This document shows positions 37,001 to 44,766 of a DNA stretch of 64,000 nt, one piece after another; the stretch's first letter is position 1, and each line of letters opens with the position of its first letter. The position numbers were made by a program, and so were the translations under genes. The stretch is from JANXSS01 sp040385645 (GTDB lineage: Bacteria; Pseudomonadota; Gammaproteobacteria; Burkholderiales; Burkholderiaceae_D), in assembly GCA_040385645.1 (NCBI GenBank), contig JAZKGZ010000018.1, forward strand, positions 1 through 64,000, in the 5' to 3' direction. The notes under the pieces are model-generated. The model saw nothing but the letters and a program-made list of their open reading frames with translations. It was not told the origin of the DNA and did no database searches.

Positions 37001-37453
37001 GCCATCATAGGCACGATCGTTATCGGACCACACATAGAAATCCCGCTCCGGCGACCCGGGCGCGGCCTGACGTGCGCTTTGAAACCACGGGTGCTGATCC
37101 GACGTATGGTTGATGACCAATTCCGTAATAACCCGCAAGCCACGACGATGCGCTTCTTGAATGAAATTTCGGGCATCGTCCATGGTGCCGTAATCGTCGT
37201 GCACACCCTGATAATCGGCAATATCGTAACCATCGTCGCGGCGTGGCGATGGGTAAAACGGTAGCAGCCAGATGGTGTTGACACCTAATTGGGCGATGTA
37301 GTCGAGCTTTTCCACCAGCCCCGGAAAGTCGCCGATGCCGTCGTTATTGGCGTCGAAATACGACTTTACGTGTACCTGGTAAATCACCGCATCTTTGTAC
37401 CACTGTGTGTCGGTAGGCGTTACCTGTGCTGCATCGGCTGTCGTGTCATTCAT
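34049..37453 (-). CDS. treS: Trehalose synthase-maltokinase fusion (TreS-Mak)
   Basis: This 1134-residue fusion performs two steps: trehalose to maltose, then maltose plus ATP to maltose-1-phosphate. Residues 1 to about 560 are the TreS GH13 domain: WYKDAVIYQVHVKSYFD, the LDAVPYLIEREGTSNENLPE segment with the nucleophile region, LLLAEANMWPEDV and FLRNHDELTLEMV. Residues about 600-1134 are the maltokinase (Pep2-like) domain, with kinase-like motifs IHGDFHLGQILV and YLVDFEGEPAKP. The fusion is common in proteobacteria with the GlgE pathway. It starts 32 bases after glgE. Confidence 0.96.
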   Translation of the reverse strand: MNDTTADAAQVTPTDTQWYKDAVIYQVHVKSYFDANNDGIGDFPGLVEKLDYIAQLGVNTIWLLPFYPSPRRDDGYDIADYQGVHDDYGTMDDARNFIQEAHRRGLRVITELVINHTSDQHPWFQSARQAAPGSPERDFYVWSDNDRAYDGTRIIFCDTEKSNWTWDPVANAFFWHRFYSHQPDLNFDNPAVLDAVLKVMGYWLEIGVDGLRLDAVPYLIEREGTSNENLPETHVILKKIRAEMDKSYAGRLLLAEANMWPEDVQQYFGDNDECHMAFHFPLMPRMYMALAQEDRFPITDILRQTPAIPADCQWAIFLRNHDELTLEMVTDKERDYLWNYYASDRRARINMGIRRRLAPLLERDRRRSELLNSFLLSMPGTPVLYYGDEIGMGDNIHLGDRDGVRTPMQWTSDRNGGFSRANPASLVLPPIMDALYGYQAVNVEAQTADPYSQLNWMRRMLAVRSKHAAFGRGTLKILYPANRKILAYLREYDDGSGSGPETILCVANVSQAAQAVELELSDFIGRVPVEMLGGAAFPPIGQLNYLLTLPPYGFYWFSLAAQARMPSWHMPSPEPLPEYTTLVIRHSVAEIMNSPIRERLEKDVLPAYLPKRRWYADKGETLHSARIALTLELPPSPSRASILPVLLTEIETVTAKGTHRYTLPMGYFREVDLAAALPQQLALARVRRGPRVGYLTDAFSLDAFAWSVLELLHAGTVLPCEDGEVRFIPTKNLADVELGATPEIRRLSAEQSNSSLVMADLAVLKVIRLCQGGVHPEAEMGRYLTERGYANTPPMLGEVVRMSANGIPHALIIVQRFIHNQGDAWQWTLDTLGRARQQAIVQVNVQAGVQAVAIVGGTAAGVPGPSEIIDPMSELLTFAETLGRRLGELHAVLALPTDNPDFQPRQAGDTDIAAWTAGACTQVDAALRILQTTSDWSSPAEAALASRLIAAREPLLARVGELAAAGLGTLCTRIHGDFHLGQILVSQGDVYLVDFEGEPAKPIDARREKASPLRDVAGLLRSFDYAAAFAIRSGSTDVGQDAATRCGELMDRFVPRASAAFLGAYHAAIGATITGTTAASTGQPSDLLQFFIIEKAAYEICYEAANRPTWIGVPLQGLASIVEALLSPGSNPNE

Positions 37454-37485
37454 GCGCAGCTCTCTCGTGATTCATTCATGATTTT

Positions 37486-40400
37486 TTATAAGGTTGGTGT
37501 CTGCAGACGCCAGATCGCATACGGCAGGCCTGTAATGTCGAGGTGCAACTGATGAGAGGTTCCTTGCAGCGTAAAGCGATTGCCATGTACCAAGTCTTCG
37601 GCTTCGAGCACGGCGTGATCCGAAATCCCGAATTGCCAGAAAGGTAGCGAAAACATCGTCGAATGTGCAGCGGATGGATCCAGATTTATCGCCACGAATA
37701 CGGTGTTGTTTCCAGAATGCGTGGAGCCGGCTTTGGAAGGCGTGGATTTCATAAAGCACAAAATATGTGGGTCGGAAGACTCGATGAATTGCACCCCCAG
37801 GTGCGATTGCAATGCAGGATTTGCACGCCGAATACGATTAAGTGCAGTAATTTGCGCAATGATATTGCCCGGTCGCTGCCAGTCCCATGCACGGATCTCG
37901 TATTTTTCAGAATCGAGATAATCCTCTTTGCCCGGTACCGGTGTCGCCTCGCATAACTCGAAACCGCTGTACATGCCCCATAGCCCGGAAAGTGTCGTTG
38001 CAAGTGCCGCCCGGATCAGAAATCCCGGCCGTCCGGATTTTTGCAGGAACACCGGATTGATATCCGGTGTATTGACAAAGAAATGTGGACGGAAGTAGTC
38101 CTTGACGCCGGTCGTCGACAACTCGGTGAGGTAATCGGTGAATTCCGCTTTGGTATGACGCCAGGTGAAATACGTGTACGACTGTGAAAACCCGACTTTC
38201 GCCAACCGATACATGACCTTCGGGCGCGTGAACGCTTCGGATAAAAATATTACGTCCGGAAATCGGCCACGAACGTCGCCGATCATCCACTGCCAGAATG
38301 GCAATGGCTTTGTGTGGGGATTATCTACCCGAAAAACCCGCACGCCTTCATTGACCCAGAACAGCACGACATCGCGTAGTGCGATCCAAAGTGCCGGCAT
38401 CGCGCCGACAGCATAAAAATCGACATTGACGATATCTTCATATTTCTTGGGTGGATTTTCGGCATAACGCATCGATCCGTCGGGCCGCCATGCGAACCAG
38501 TCGGGATGATCCTTGATCCATGGATGGTCGGGAGAACATTGAATCGCAAAATCGAGTGCGATTTCTAATCCATGGTTGTGCGCTGCAGCGCATAGATGTC
38601 GAAAATCTTCCAGCGTGCCTAGTTCCGGATGTAGAGCATCGTGACCGCCAGCCGCTGAACCGATCGCGTACGGGCTACCGGGATCGGTGTCGCTCGGCGT
38701 CAAACTGTTATTCGGGCCTTTGCGGTTTGATTTGCCGATCGGGTGGATCGGCGGAAAATACAAAGTGTCGAAACCCATATCGCGAATTGCCGGCAACCGT
38801 TTCTCGACATCGGCGAAGGTGCCGTGGCGTTTGACGTCGCCACTTTGCGAGCGTGGAAACAATTCATACCAACTTGCAAACCGGGCAGCGGTGCGTTCGG
38901 AGTCGAGAATCAATTCAGGCTCGTAGCGCACAGCGAACGGCCGATCGTCGGCCTCCTGCATGGCGCGCAACGTGTCTTCGGCCAGTAATACGGCCACTAT
39001 TTGTGATTGCAACGCCGCCGCGGCCCTAGGCGAGGTCGCGTCAACCGGCTCGCCGCCGATCGCCGTGGCGGGAGCAAGTAATGCAACGACGTCTGCCAAA
39101 GTCGTTGCAGCGACCGCACGACCGGCTGTCACCGCATGTGCGGCTGCAGATTCGATCAAACGCCGGCCTTCCTCGATCTCGAGCCCGACATTTAAACCGG
39201 CACCCGCCTTCTTAGTAAGTTCGTCGCGATAAGTCGCAAAGGCATCGCGCCAGGCGATAACGGTATATTTGTAACGTCCGACACGTTGCAGGGGCAACGC
39301 CGCCTGCCAGCGATCATTGCCCAACGGTGTCATGCGTACCTCTTCCCAGCCGACCGTGTCGACCGGCCGCCACAGCAACATCACACCCAGCTTGTCGTGG
39401 CCGTCCATGAATACGTCGGCCTGGACATCGACAAGTTCTCCGACGCTTCGTTTGACCGGAAACGAACCATTGTCGACCGCCGGTGTGACCGCTTCGATCG
39501 CAATGCGTGGCGCGCGGCACGCAGCTTCGACTGGGCGCTTGCCTCGTGCAATCGGACTGACGATAGCAGGCCGATGGCGCGCGACTAGTATTTTCAGCGC
39601 ACCGGGCTCCAGCGCTAGCGTTTGCGTGACAGTCGCTGGTGCTGCCTCGGTTCCGGGCCAGAACGCGTTCAAAGCGGCACGTCCTGACATTTCGCCGCGA
39701 TAGTCGTCGAGCGACACGATATTACTGGTTTTGATGTCTTGATTGATGACAACGAGCAACGCTTCTTCCGATGTTCTTCCAGACTCCAACAATGATTGAC
39801 GCAGAATGGCCGTAACGCCGGTTTGTTTCGTGGTCGACGTCAGCACCGAAATTCGTTGTTGAAACGGAAGTTTTGTTGCGAGCTTGTCGATCAGCGCATT
39901 GGCCGCAGTGATTTCAGACGAGAGATCCAGCTTCTCGTCCGAGTCGATGGCATCAAGTGCGTGCATTGCACCGGCTCTCGGGTCGCGCATGCCGGAGAAT
40001 CCCCATTCCATACCCATCGGCACCAGCGTGCCGTGGCCCGACGCCGCTGCCAGGTTTAAAGCCCGCGTGCAACGTAACCGGAACCGTGCGTCGTCTTCGT
40101 TATGCTGTTTTCGGTACAGCATTGGTTGCAACGGGTCATCGACTGTGGCAATCGACGGTGCAACCTGCGCCAGACGTGCGGCCTCTTCTCCAAGCCATTT
40201 AGCCGAGTAATCCCACCACGCGGTCGAAGCGATCGTGGCATCGAAACCGCAGTTTGCCATGGTCTCTACCTGGGCCGGGGAGCAACCGGGCGTCCAAGCG
40301 ACGAAAAAAACATCTGTTCGAATTTTTTTTGCTTCGGCGACGAGTGCATGCCAGAAGGCTTGGGAACGTTGGGCGAGCGAGCGGCAACAGAATCCGGCAA

Positions 40401-40845
40401 CGCCGGCATCGATCAAAGCATGCAAGCGACTGTGCCAGACTGCAAGGTTGGAAGCTGGAATACGTGCGGAAAACGACACCGAGCCTTCGTTTCTTCCTAC
40501 GCTGCCGGCCCGACGCGGATCAGGCAGGGATTCGTCTTGTTCGGACTCGTATGTTGCCTCACTTACCTCGTCGCTAAAATCGATATCCATTAATAGCGAG
40601 AGTCCGTGATTTTTGCAGGCGAGGGCGAGGGCATCGATTGAAAGATGCAGTGCGATCGCTGCGCCGGAGACAGCGGCTGGGACATCAGGCCTTTCCAATT
40701 CGATTTTATTATCGGCAGCGACCATAACGTGAGTAAAACCCATTTGGCGACATTCAACCAGATGCGTTGTCAGTAGTTCCGGCGTGATCGCCAGTGCAGG
40801 AAAAAAATAATAGATTCGCGGGGCAAGAAAGGTCGCTGTAGGCAT
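37486..40845 (-). CDS. glgE: Maltosyltransferase GlgE with an extra, degenerate N-terminal barrel
   Basis: GlgE extends alpha-1,4-glucan using maltose-1-phosphate. The C-terminal part (about residues 440-1119) is a complete GlgE: N-domain, LYFPPIHPIGKSNRKG at 695-710, nucleophile D841 in FRVDNPHTKP and acid E870 in FLSEAFTRP. The usual length is about 660-700 residues. This protein adds about 430 N-terminal residues with a GH13-like barrel in which GFCCRS (151-156) stands where a catalytic R-x-D is expected and VAWTPGC (182-188) where an acid Glu is expected. That barrel looks non-catalytic. It is the first gene of the operon. Two-barrel GlgE proteins occur in other betaproteobacteria, to my recollection. 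Confidence 0.93.
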   Translation of the reverse strand: MPTATFLAPRIYYFFPALAITPELLTTHLVECRQMGFTHVMVAADNKIELERPDVPAAVSGAAIALHLSIDALALACKNHGLSLLMDIDFSDEVSEATYESEQDESLPDPRRAGSVGRNEGSVSFSARIPASNLAVWHSRLHALIDAGVAGFCCRSLAQRSQAFWHALVAEAKKIRTDVFFVAWTPGCSPAQVETMANCGFDATIASTAWWDYSAKWLGEEAARLAQVAPSIATVDDPLQPMLYRKQHNEDDARFRLRCTRALNLAAASGHGTLVPMGMEWGFSGMRDPRAGAMHALDAIDSDEKLDLSSEITAANALIDKLATKLPFQQRISVLTSTTKQTGVTAILRQSLLESGRTSEEALLVVINQDIKTSNIVSLDDYRGEMSGRAALNAFWPGTEAAPATVTQTLALEPGALKILVARHRPAIVSPIARGKRPVEAACRAPRIAIEAVTPAVDNGSFPVKRSVGELVDVQADVFMDGHDKLGVMLLWRPVDTVGWEEVRMTPLGNDRWQAALPLQRVGRYKYTVIAWRDAFATYRDELTKKAGAGLNVGLEIEEGRRLIESAAAHAVTAGRAVAATTLADVVALLAPATAIGGEPVDATSPRAAAALQSQIVAVLLAEDTLRAMQEADDRPFAVRYEPELILDSERTAARFASWYELFPRSQSGDVKRHGTFADVEKRLPAIRDMGFDTLYFPPIHPIGKSNRKGPNNSLTPSDTDPGSPYAIGSAAGGHDALHPELGTLEDFRHLCAAAHNHGLEIALDFAIQCSPDHPWIKDHPDWFAWRPDGSMRYAENPPKKYEDIVNVDFYAVGAMPALWIALRDVVLFWVNEGVRVFRVDNPHTKPLPFWQWMIGDVRGRFPDVIFLSEAFTRPKVMYRLAKVGFSQSYTYFTWRHTKAEFTDYLTELSTTGVKDYFRPHFFVNTPDINPVFLQKSGRPGFLIRAALATTLSGLWGMYSGFELCEATPVPGKEDYLDSEKYEIRAWDWQRPGNIIAQITALNRIRRANPALQSHLGVQFIESSDPHILCFMKSTPSKAGSTHSGNNTVFVAINLDPSAAHSTMFSLPFWQFGISDHAVLEAEDLVHGNRFTLQGTSHQLHLDITGLPYAIWRLQTPTL

Positions 40846-41062
40846 TGGAATTTTTAAAAGAATGGGCAGTTGACTGTAGCAGCGCTGGATATGACTTCAG
40901 CTTCCGCCTTCGAAACAACTCATTGTTGGCGAAAACGAACCAGTATGCATTGACTACGTTCGAGACAAAAAGTATCGCGAAAGCGTTGCGGGACTCAGCT
41001 TGAAGATACTGCAACCGCCCGGTTAGCGGCTAGCGCACATAAGCACGTCGCTTTTGTGACCT

Positions 41063-42214
41063 TCACGACGCTGGCTGCAAGCGCAATAGTTGCCCGTTGC
41101 TTTCATCGGTGAGTACATAAAGCAGTCCATCCGGCCCTTCACGCACGTCACGTATGCGTTGACCGAGATCTTGGAGCAATTTCGTTTCGCGCAGGACCTT
41201 GCCGTCTTTCATTTCAAGCCGACTCAGGTACTTGAACTTTAACGAGCCGATGAATAGATTGTTTTGCCAAGCCTTACCATACCGTTCGCTGCGCAGAAAC
41301 ACCATGCCGGAGGGCGCGATCGACGGGGTCCAAAAGTGCAGGGGCTGCTCCAGGCCGTCTTTTACGTTGATACCCGCGCCAATTTTTCCCCCGCCATAAT
41401 TTTCCCCATAAGTGATAACCGGCCAACCATAGTTTTTGCCGGCTTCAGGGCGGTTAATCTCGTCGCCACCTTGCGGTCCGTGCTCGTGCATCCACAGCAG
41501 GCCATCCGGGCCTAGCGTTGCACCCTGAGAATTGCGGTGACCGATGCTCCATATTTCCGGCAATGCTCTGTTTGTTTTTGCTACGTATGGATTGTCCTTC
41601 GGTATCGAGCCATCCTTGGCAATACGTATAACCTTGCCATGATGATTGTCGAGCGTCTGCGCGTCTTCCTTACGGGAAAAGCGGTCGCCGAGCGTCAGAA
41701 ACAACGTGCCATCGTTGTTTTCAACGATACGACAACCGAAATGTGCGCTGCTGCGAAACTTCGGTTGTTGGGTGAAAAGCACATTGACCTGTTCGAGCTT
41801 GGACGTGTCCTCTGATAACCGGGCAGATGCCAAAGCCGTGGAATTGCCCGATCCCGTTGAAGCAGGTTCGGCATAACAAAAATAAATAATACGATTGCGG
41901 TCGAACTCACGATCGGTCATGACATCGTGTAAGCCGCCTTGGCCGCCAACGTCAATTTTTGGCAATCCAACAACTGATTTTCCGATTCGGCCATCTTTTT
42001 GCACAACTTTCAATCCACCCGAGCGTTCGGTAACAAGGAAGCGGCCGTCGCCGATGAAAGCCAATGCCCAGGGATGGTCGAAACCTTTGGCAACAACCTC
42101 CAAACGCATCGTGCTAGCAATGCTGCTCTGTGCCACGGCAGGCATTGCCACCATGCTGATAGCCAGGCACAAAGCCGGGGTGCGAAGACGACTGAAAGCA
42201 AGAAAAGATTTCAT
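41063..42214 (-). CDS. Secreted PQQ-dependent sugar dehydrogenase (Asd/YliI type)
   Basis: The 383-residue protein has a signal peptide (cleavage near AVAQSS, residue 28) and the six-bladed soluble glucose/aldose sugar dehydrogenase fold: DHPWALAFIGDGRFLVTER at the start of blade one, GGQGGLHDV (catalytic His region), RSSAHFGCRI, the GHRNSQGA segment, WMHEHGPQGGDEIN and APSGMVF. Members oxidise sugars in the periplasm with PQQ as cofactor. No PQQ synthesis gene is nearby. It lies downstream of, and in the same direction as, an acidic protein gene, with about 50 bases between. Confidence 0.92.
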   Translation of the reverse strand: MKSFLAFSRLRTPALCLAISMVAMPAVAQSSIASTMRLEVVAKGFDHPWALAFIGDGRFLVTERSGGLKVVQKDGRIGKSVVGLPKIDVGGQGGLHDVMTDREFDRNRIIYFCYAEPASTGSGNSTALASARLSEDTSKLEQVNVLFTQQPKFRSSAHFGCRIVENNDGTLFLTLGDRFSRKEDAQTLDNHHGKVIRIAKDGSIPKDNPYVAKTNRALPEIWSIGHRNSQGATLGPDGLLWMHEHGPQGGDEINRPEAGKNYGWPVITYGENYGGGKIGAGINVKDGLEQPLHFWTPSIAPSGMVFLRSERYGKAWQNNLFIGSLKFKYLSRLEMKDGKVLRETKLLQDLGQRIRDVREGPDGLLYVLTDESNGQLLRLQPAS

Positions 42215-42267
42215 GCGCGTCTTCCTATAGACCGACCGGATACGAAAAAGGCTGTAAAAAATCGTTT

Positions 42268-42648
42268 TTAGGCATCTGCGTCGTCTTCCGCTGTTTCGTC
42301 TTCACCCAGCAATTCTTCCGTATCAACTTCTGAATCGAGATCGGCAATCGCGGCCAGATCGAGATCCATAGTCGGATCAAGCGCCAGTTCAGCGTCGACT
42401 TCCGAATCGATGCCGCTTTCACGCGCTGCGTCTATCTCCAACATCGGGTCGTAAGGAAGATCGGTGGTCGCGATCCTGTCGAAGCCGATTTCCGTTCCAA
42501 TCGCGACATCACCATCCGTGTAAGCGCCTAACGCGTCGCTACCGGTGTCCGACATGTCGCTCGGCCCAAGGGCGTCTAAACCGTGGCCCTTGCCAAGCTG
42601 GCGATCGTTTTCAAGGATATTGTCCGGGTCTAAGCTACTGGATGGCAT
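42268..42648 (-). CDS. Small acidic hypothetical protein
   Basis: From ATG 42648, preceded by AGGAGA, the product is 126 residues, strongly acidic and with few basic residues. It opens SSSLDPDNILENDRQLGKGHG and then DALGPSDMSDTGSD. The C-terminal half is a run of D/E-rich segments (DLDSEVDTEELLGEDE). No domain, membrane segment or cysteine is seen. It is probably disordered. Function unknown. The good ribosome site and uniform composition support a real gene. A longer frame to 42684 is open but lacks a site. Confidence 0.65.
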   Translation of the reverse strand: MPSSSLDPDNILENDRQLGKGHGLDALGPSDMSDTGSDALGAYTDGDVAIGTEIGFDRIATTDLPYDPMLEIDAARESGIDSEVDAELALDPTMDLDLAAIADLDSEVDTEELLGEDETAEDDADA

Positions 42649-42884
42649 GATGTCTCCTGACTGAAAAATTTCGAGTGCGGACACTCATTATCAACAAAGG
42701 ATCGTTGCCTCAAGTGGCGGTCGGTAACATACAAGCCAATATTGCAGGCCGATATAAATTAAACGATAAAAATGAAACGATAAAAATAAAACGTCATTCA
42801 ACACGGCACGTTAGGCATCATACAAATAATACGTTCAGCGATAAATTCTGCGACATATGCAGTCACTGAGGTGGTGGTTCGAAA

Positions 42885-43304
42885 TCAAGCGCATCTGGAA
42901 TCAAGCGCTTCCTTTTCCTGCTTCGAATAATTCAGTTCTATCTTTATTTGAAGAGGATCGTGTAAAAACACTTGATGCAGGTTAAGACCAGGAACAGTGC
43001 GCTCTCGAAACGGTATGTTGTTTTGTGTTAAGTGGGCGAGCATGTTTTCCAAACCAGTTGCCGAGAAAGCAATGTGATCGACCGCAGCACTGCCGAGCAA
43101 ACGCTCGTCTGGGTCGTGCAACACGCCGATAATATGCACCACAGCATTATTTGGGTCGCTTGGGTCGGCGCGATACATCCACGCGCCCGGAAAATCGAAC
43201 GCCGGTCTTGGACCGTTGATCAAACCCAGTACCGTTTCGTAAAAATTCCGACAGCGATCGACGTCGATAGTACGGATCGTGTAGTGATTTAGCACAAGCG
43301 CCAT
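42885..43304 (-). CDS. VOC-family (glyoxalase/dioxygenase fold) protein
   Basis: This 139-residue single-module VOC protein has paired beta-alpha-beta units: LNHYTIRTIDVDRCRNFYET with a first-module His, VVHIIGVLHDP, then AVDHIAFSATGLENM and the closing LHQVFLHDPLQIKIELNY, where a metal-ligand Glu is expected. Such proteins isomerise or cleave diverse small molecules. The substrate cannot be told from sequence. It is divergent from the tyrosine phosphatase gene. Confidence 0.85.
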   Translation of the reverse strand: MALVLNHYTIRTIDVDRCRNFYETVLGLINGPRPAFDFPGAWMYRADPSDPNNAVVHIIGVLHDPDERLLGSAAVDHIAFSATGLENMLAHLTQNNIPFRERTVPGLNLHQVFLHDPLQIKIELNYSKQEKEALDSRCA

Positions 43305-43323
43305 AATCTGTTCCTTGAAGTGA

Positions 43324-43350
43324 GATAAAGTAACAAGGTGAAACTTTATC
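43324..43350 (-). promoter_or_regulatory. Inverted repeat just before the VOC gene
   Basis: A perfect 8-base inverted repeat (GATAAAGT at 43324-43331, ACTTTATC at 43343-43350, 11-base loop) begins 20 bases before the VOC start codon, just beyond its AAGGAA ribosome site. It could be an operator or a leader hairpin. The rest of the 154-base divergent gap is AT-rich and shows no other clear signal. Confidence 0.4.
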
Positions 43351-43458
43351 GGTACGCCAGTGAAGATGCGCGATGATGTCGGCCATACCTATTTTTTGCT
43401 CGTCAGAATACAGTACACTGCCGAAAGAGGTGTGTTAACTTTCTGTTAAGCTAATGCG

Positions 43459-44766
43459 ATGTTGAAAAAGCTAGCCGGTCTTTTACGACGCTTGAACGCC
43501 TGTTTTCTCGTTAACATGCCGTCGGCTCGCAATCCTCGAAGCGATCCAGTCAAGCCACAACCGCCGGCCCTGCAATCGACCGCATTTCGCACCGAAGAGA
43601 CATCATCCACGGTCGATATAGAAAAAATTTCATTACCAACAGGCCAACCGGCACCATCGGTGCAGCCAGTTCTACCAACCGCGGTTGCTACCAAAATCGA
43701 CCGCAATGCATTATGGATCGATAAATTCCTCGCGAAAAAGCAGCATCAGGATCTCCAGAACGGGATGCCACCCACTTTCGGGCGTCTACTCGATCTGCCG
43801 ACTGAACTGCGCAGTCAATTACACGATCTTTCGGCAGCGAAGGTCGTTCCCTCCGGTTTGATTGCTGCATTGTGGCGTGCACTGGAAGCCAACACGCGCA
43901 AACATGAGCATGTTTGGCGCTTTGTAGAAACAGATGGTCGGTTCGACTATAACGACGATGCTATCCCCGAATCGGACGAAGCATCCGATGCCGTGTTCGG
44001 CAGATACCGCGATGTGTTGTTGGTCAGGAACACTGCATTGCTGGATCGAGTTCGTTCGAAAGCGGATGACGCGCCACATTTCTTGCACGCAAATCGGGTC
44101 GACTTGGGTTGCGGACGCCGACTCATTGCCGGCCAAAAACCGGTCTCTGGGGAAATACTCGGTTTTCAGCAAATGCTGATCGAACAAGACGTCGGACTGA
44201 TCGTCGATTTGACGCGCAACAGAGAAGAGCACCAGACCGGCGTGTATATTCCGGGAGGCAGTGCAAAGCCCGATGAGAAGTTACGAAGGCCGGAGGATTA
44301 TCAAGTACATGTGTCGTGCAGCGAGACCGTGAAGCTAAAAGAATTGCCGGCTATTAAACAACAGTTTCACCTGCATGACGGTAACCTGTCGAAACAAGTG
44401 CAACGCCTGCATTTTCTCGAGTGGCCAGACCATGGTGTGATCGCCGGCGATATGTTGATTTGTCTGGCGGATAAGATTGAGGCGTTAGCTCTTGATCGAA
44501 ATCGCGCGATTTTCATGCATTGCATGGCCGGCATGGGGCGCACCGGTACGTTGCTGAGTTTTTTGGCGGCGCGCACCCGTATCGGGCAAATGCTTTCGAC
44601 TGGGAAAACGGCGCTCAGCACCGAGATGGTATTGCGGGTTGCAATCGAGGTGGTGGCCAGAGGGCGCGTCGATCGTGGCCCTTCTTTCGTGCAGACCGAG
44701 GGGCAGTTCAGTTTATTGGCCCGTACACTTTTGAAAGATTCTTTGCGCAAAACATCGCATGAATAA
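43459..44766 (+). CDS. Classical tyrosine phosphatase, eukaryotic/YopH-like
   Basis: The 435-residue protein has a Pro/Ser-rich N-terminal region (about 1-80), a helical middle part and a classical PTP domain (about 175-435). Motifs in order: RYRDVLL near 183 (pTyr-loop-like), IVDLTRNRE, the WPD loop W322-P323-D324, the P-loop H354-C355-x5-R361 (HCMAGMGRTG) and Q412 in FVQTEGQF (Q-loop). All catalytic residues are present. This domain type is uncommon in bacteria outside host-interaction effectors such as YopH and SptP. The stop overlaps the kinase start by 8 bases. It may oppose that kinase or act in a host; both are inference. Confidence 0.85.
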   Translation: MLKKLAGLLRRLNACFLVNMPSARNPRSDPVKPQPPALQSTAFRTEETSSTVDIEKISLPTGQPAPSVQPVLPTAVATKIDRNALWIDKFLAKKQHQDLQNGMPPTFGRLLDLPTELRSQLHDLSAAKVVPSGLIAALWRALEANTRKHEHVWRFVETDGRFDYNDDAIPESDEASDAVFGRYRDVLLVRNTALLDRVRSKADDAPHFLHANRVDLGCGRRLIAGQKPVSGEILGFQQMLIEQDVGLIVDLTRNREEHQTGVYIPGGSAKPDEKLRRPEDYQVHVSCSETVKLKELPAIKQQFHLHDGNLSKQVQRLHFLEWPDHGVIAGDMLICLADKIEALALDRNRAIFMHCMAGMGRTGTLLSFLAARTRIGQMLSTGKTALSTEMVLRVAIEVVARGRVDRGPSFVQTEGQFSLLARTLLKDSLRKTSHE

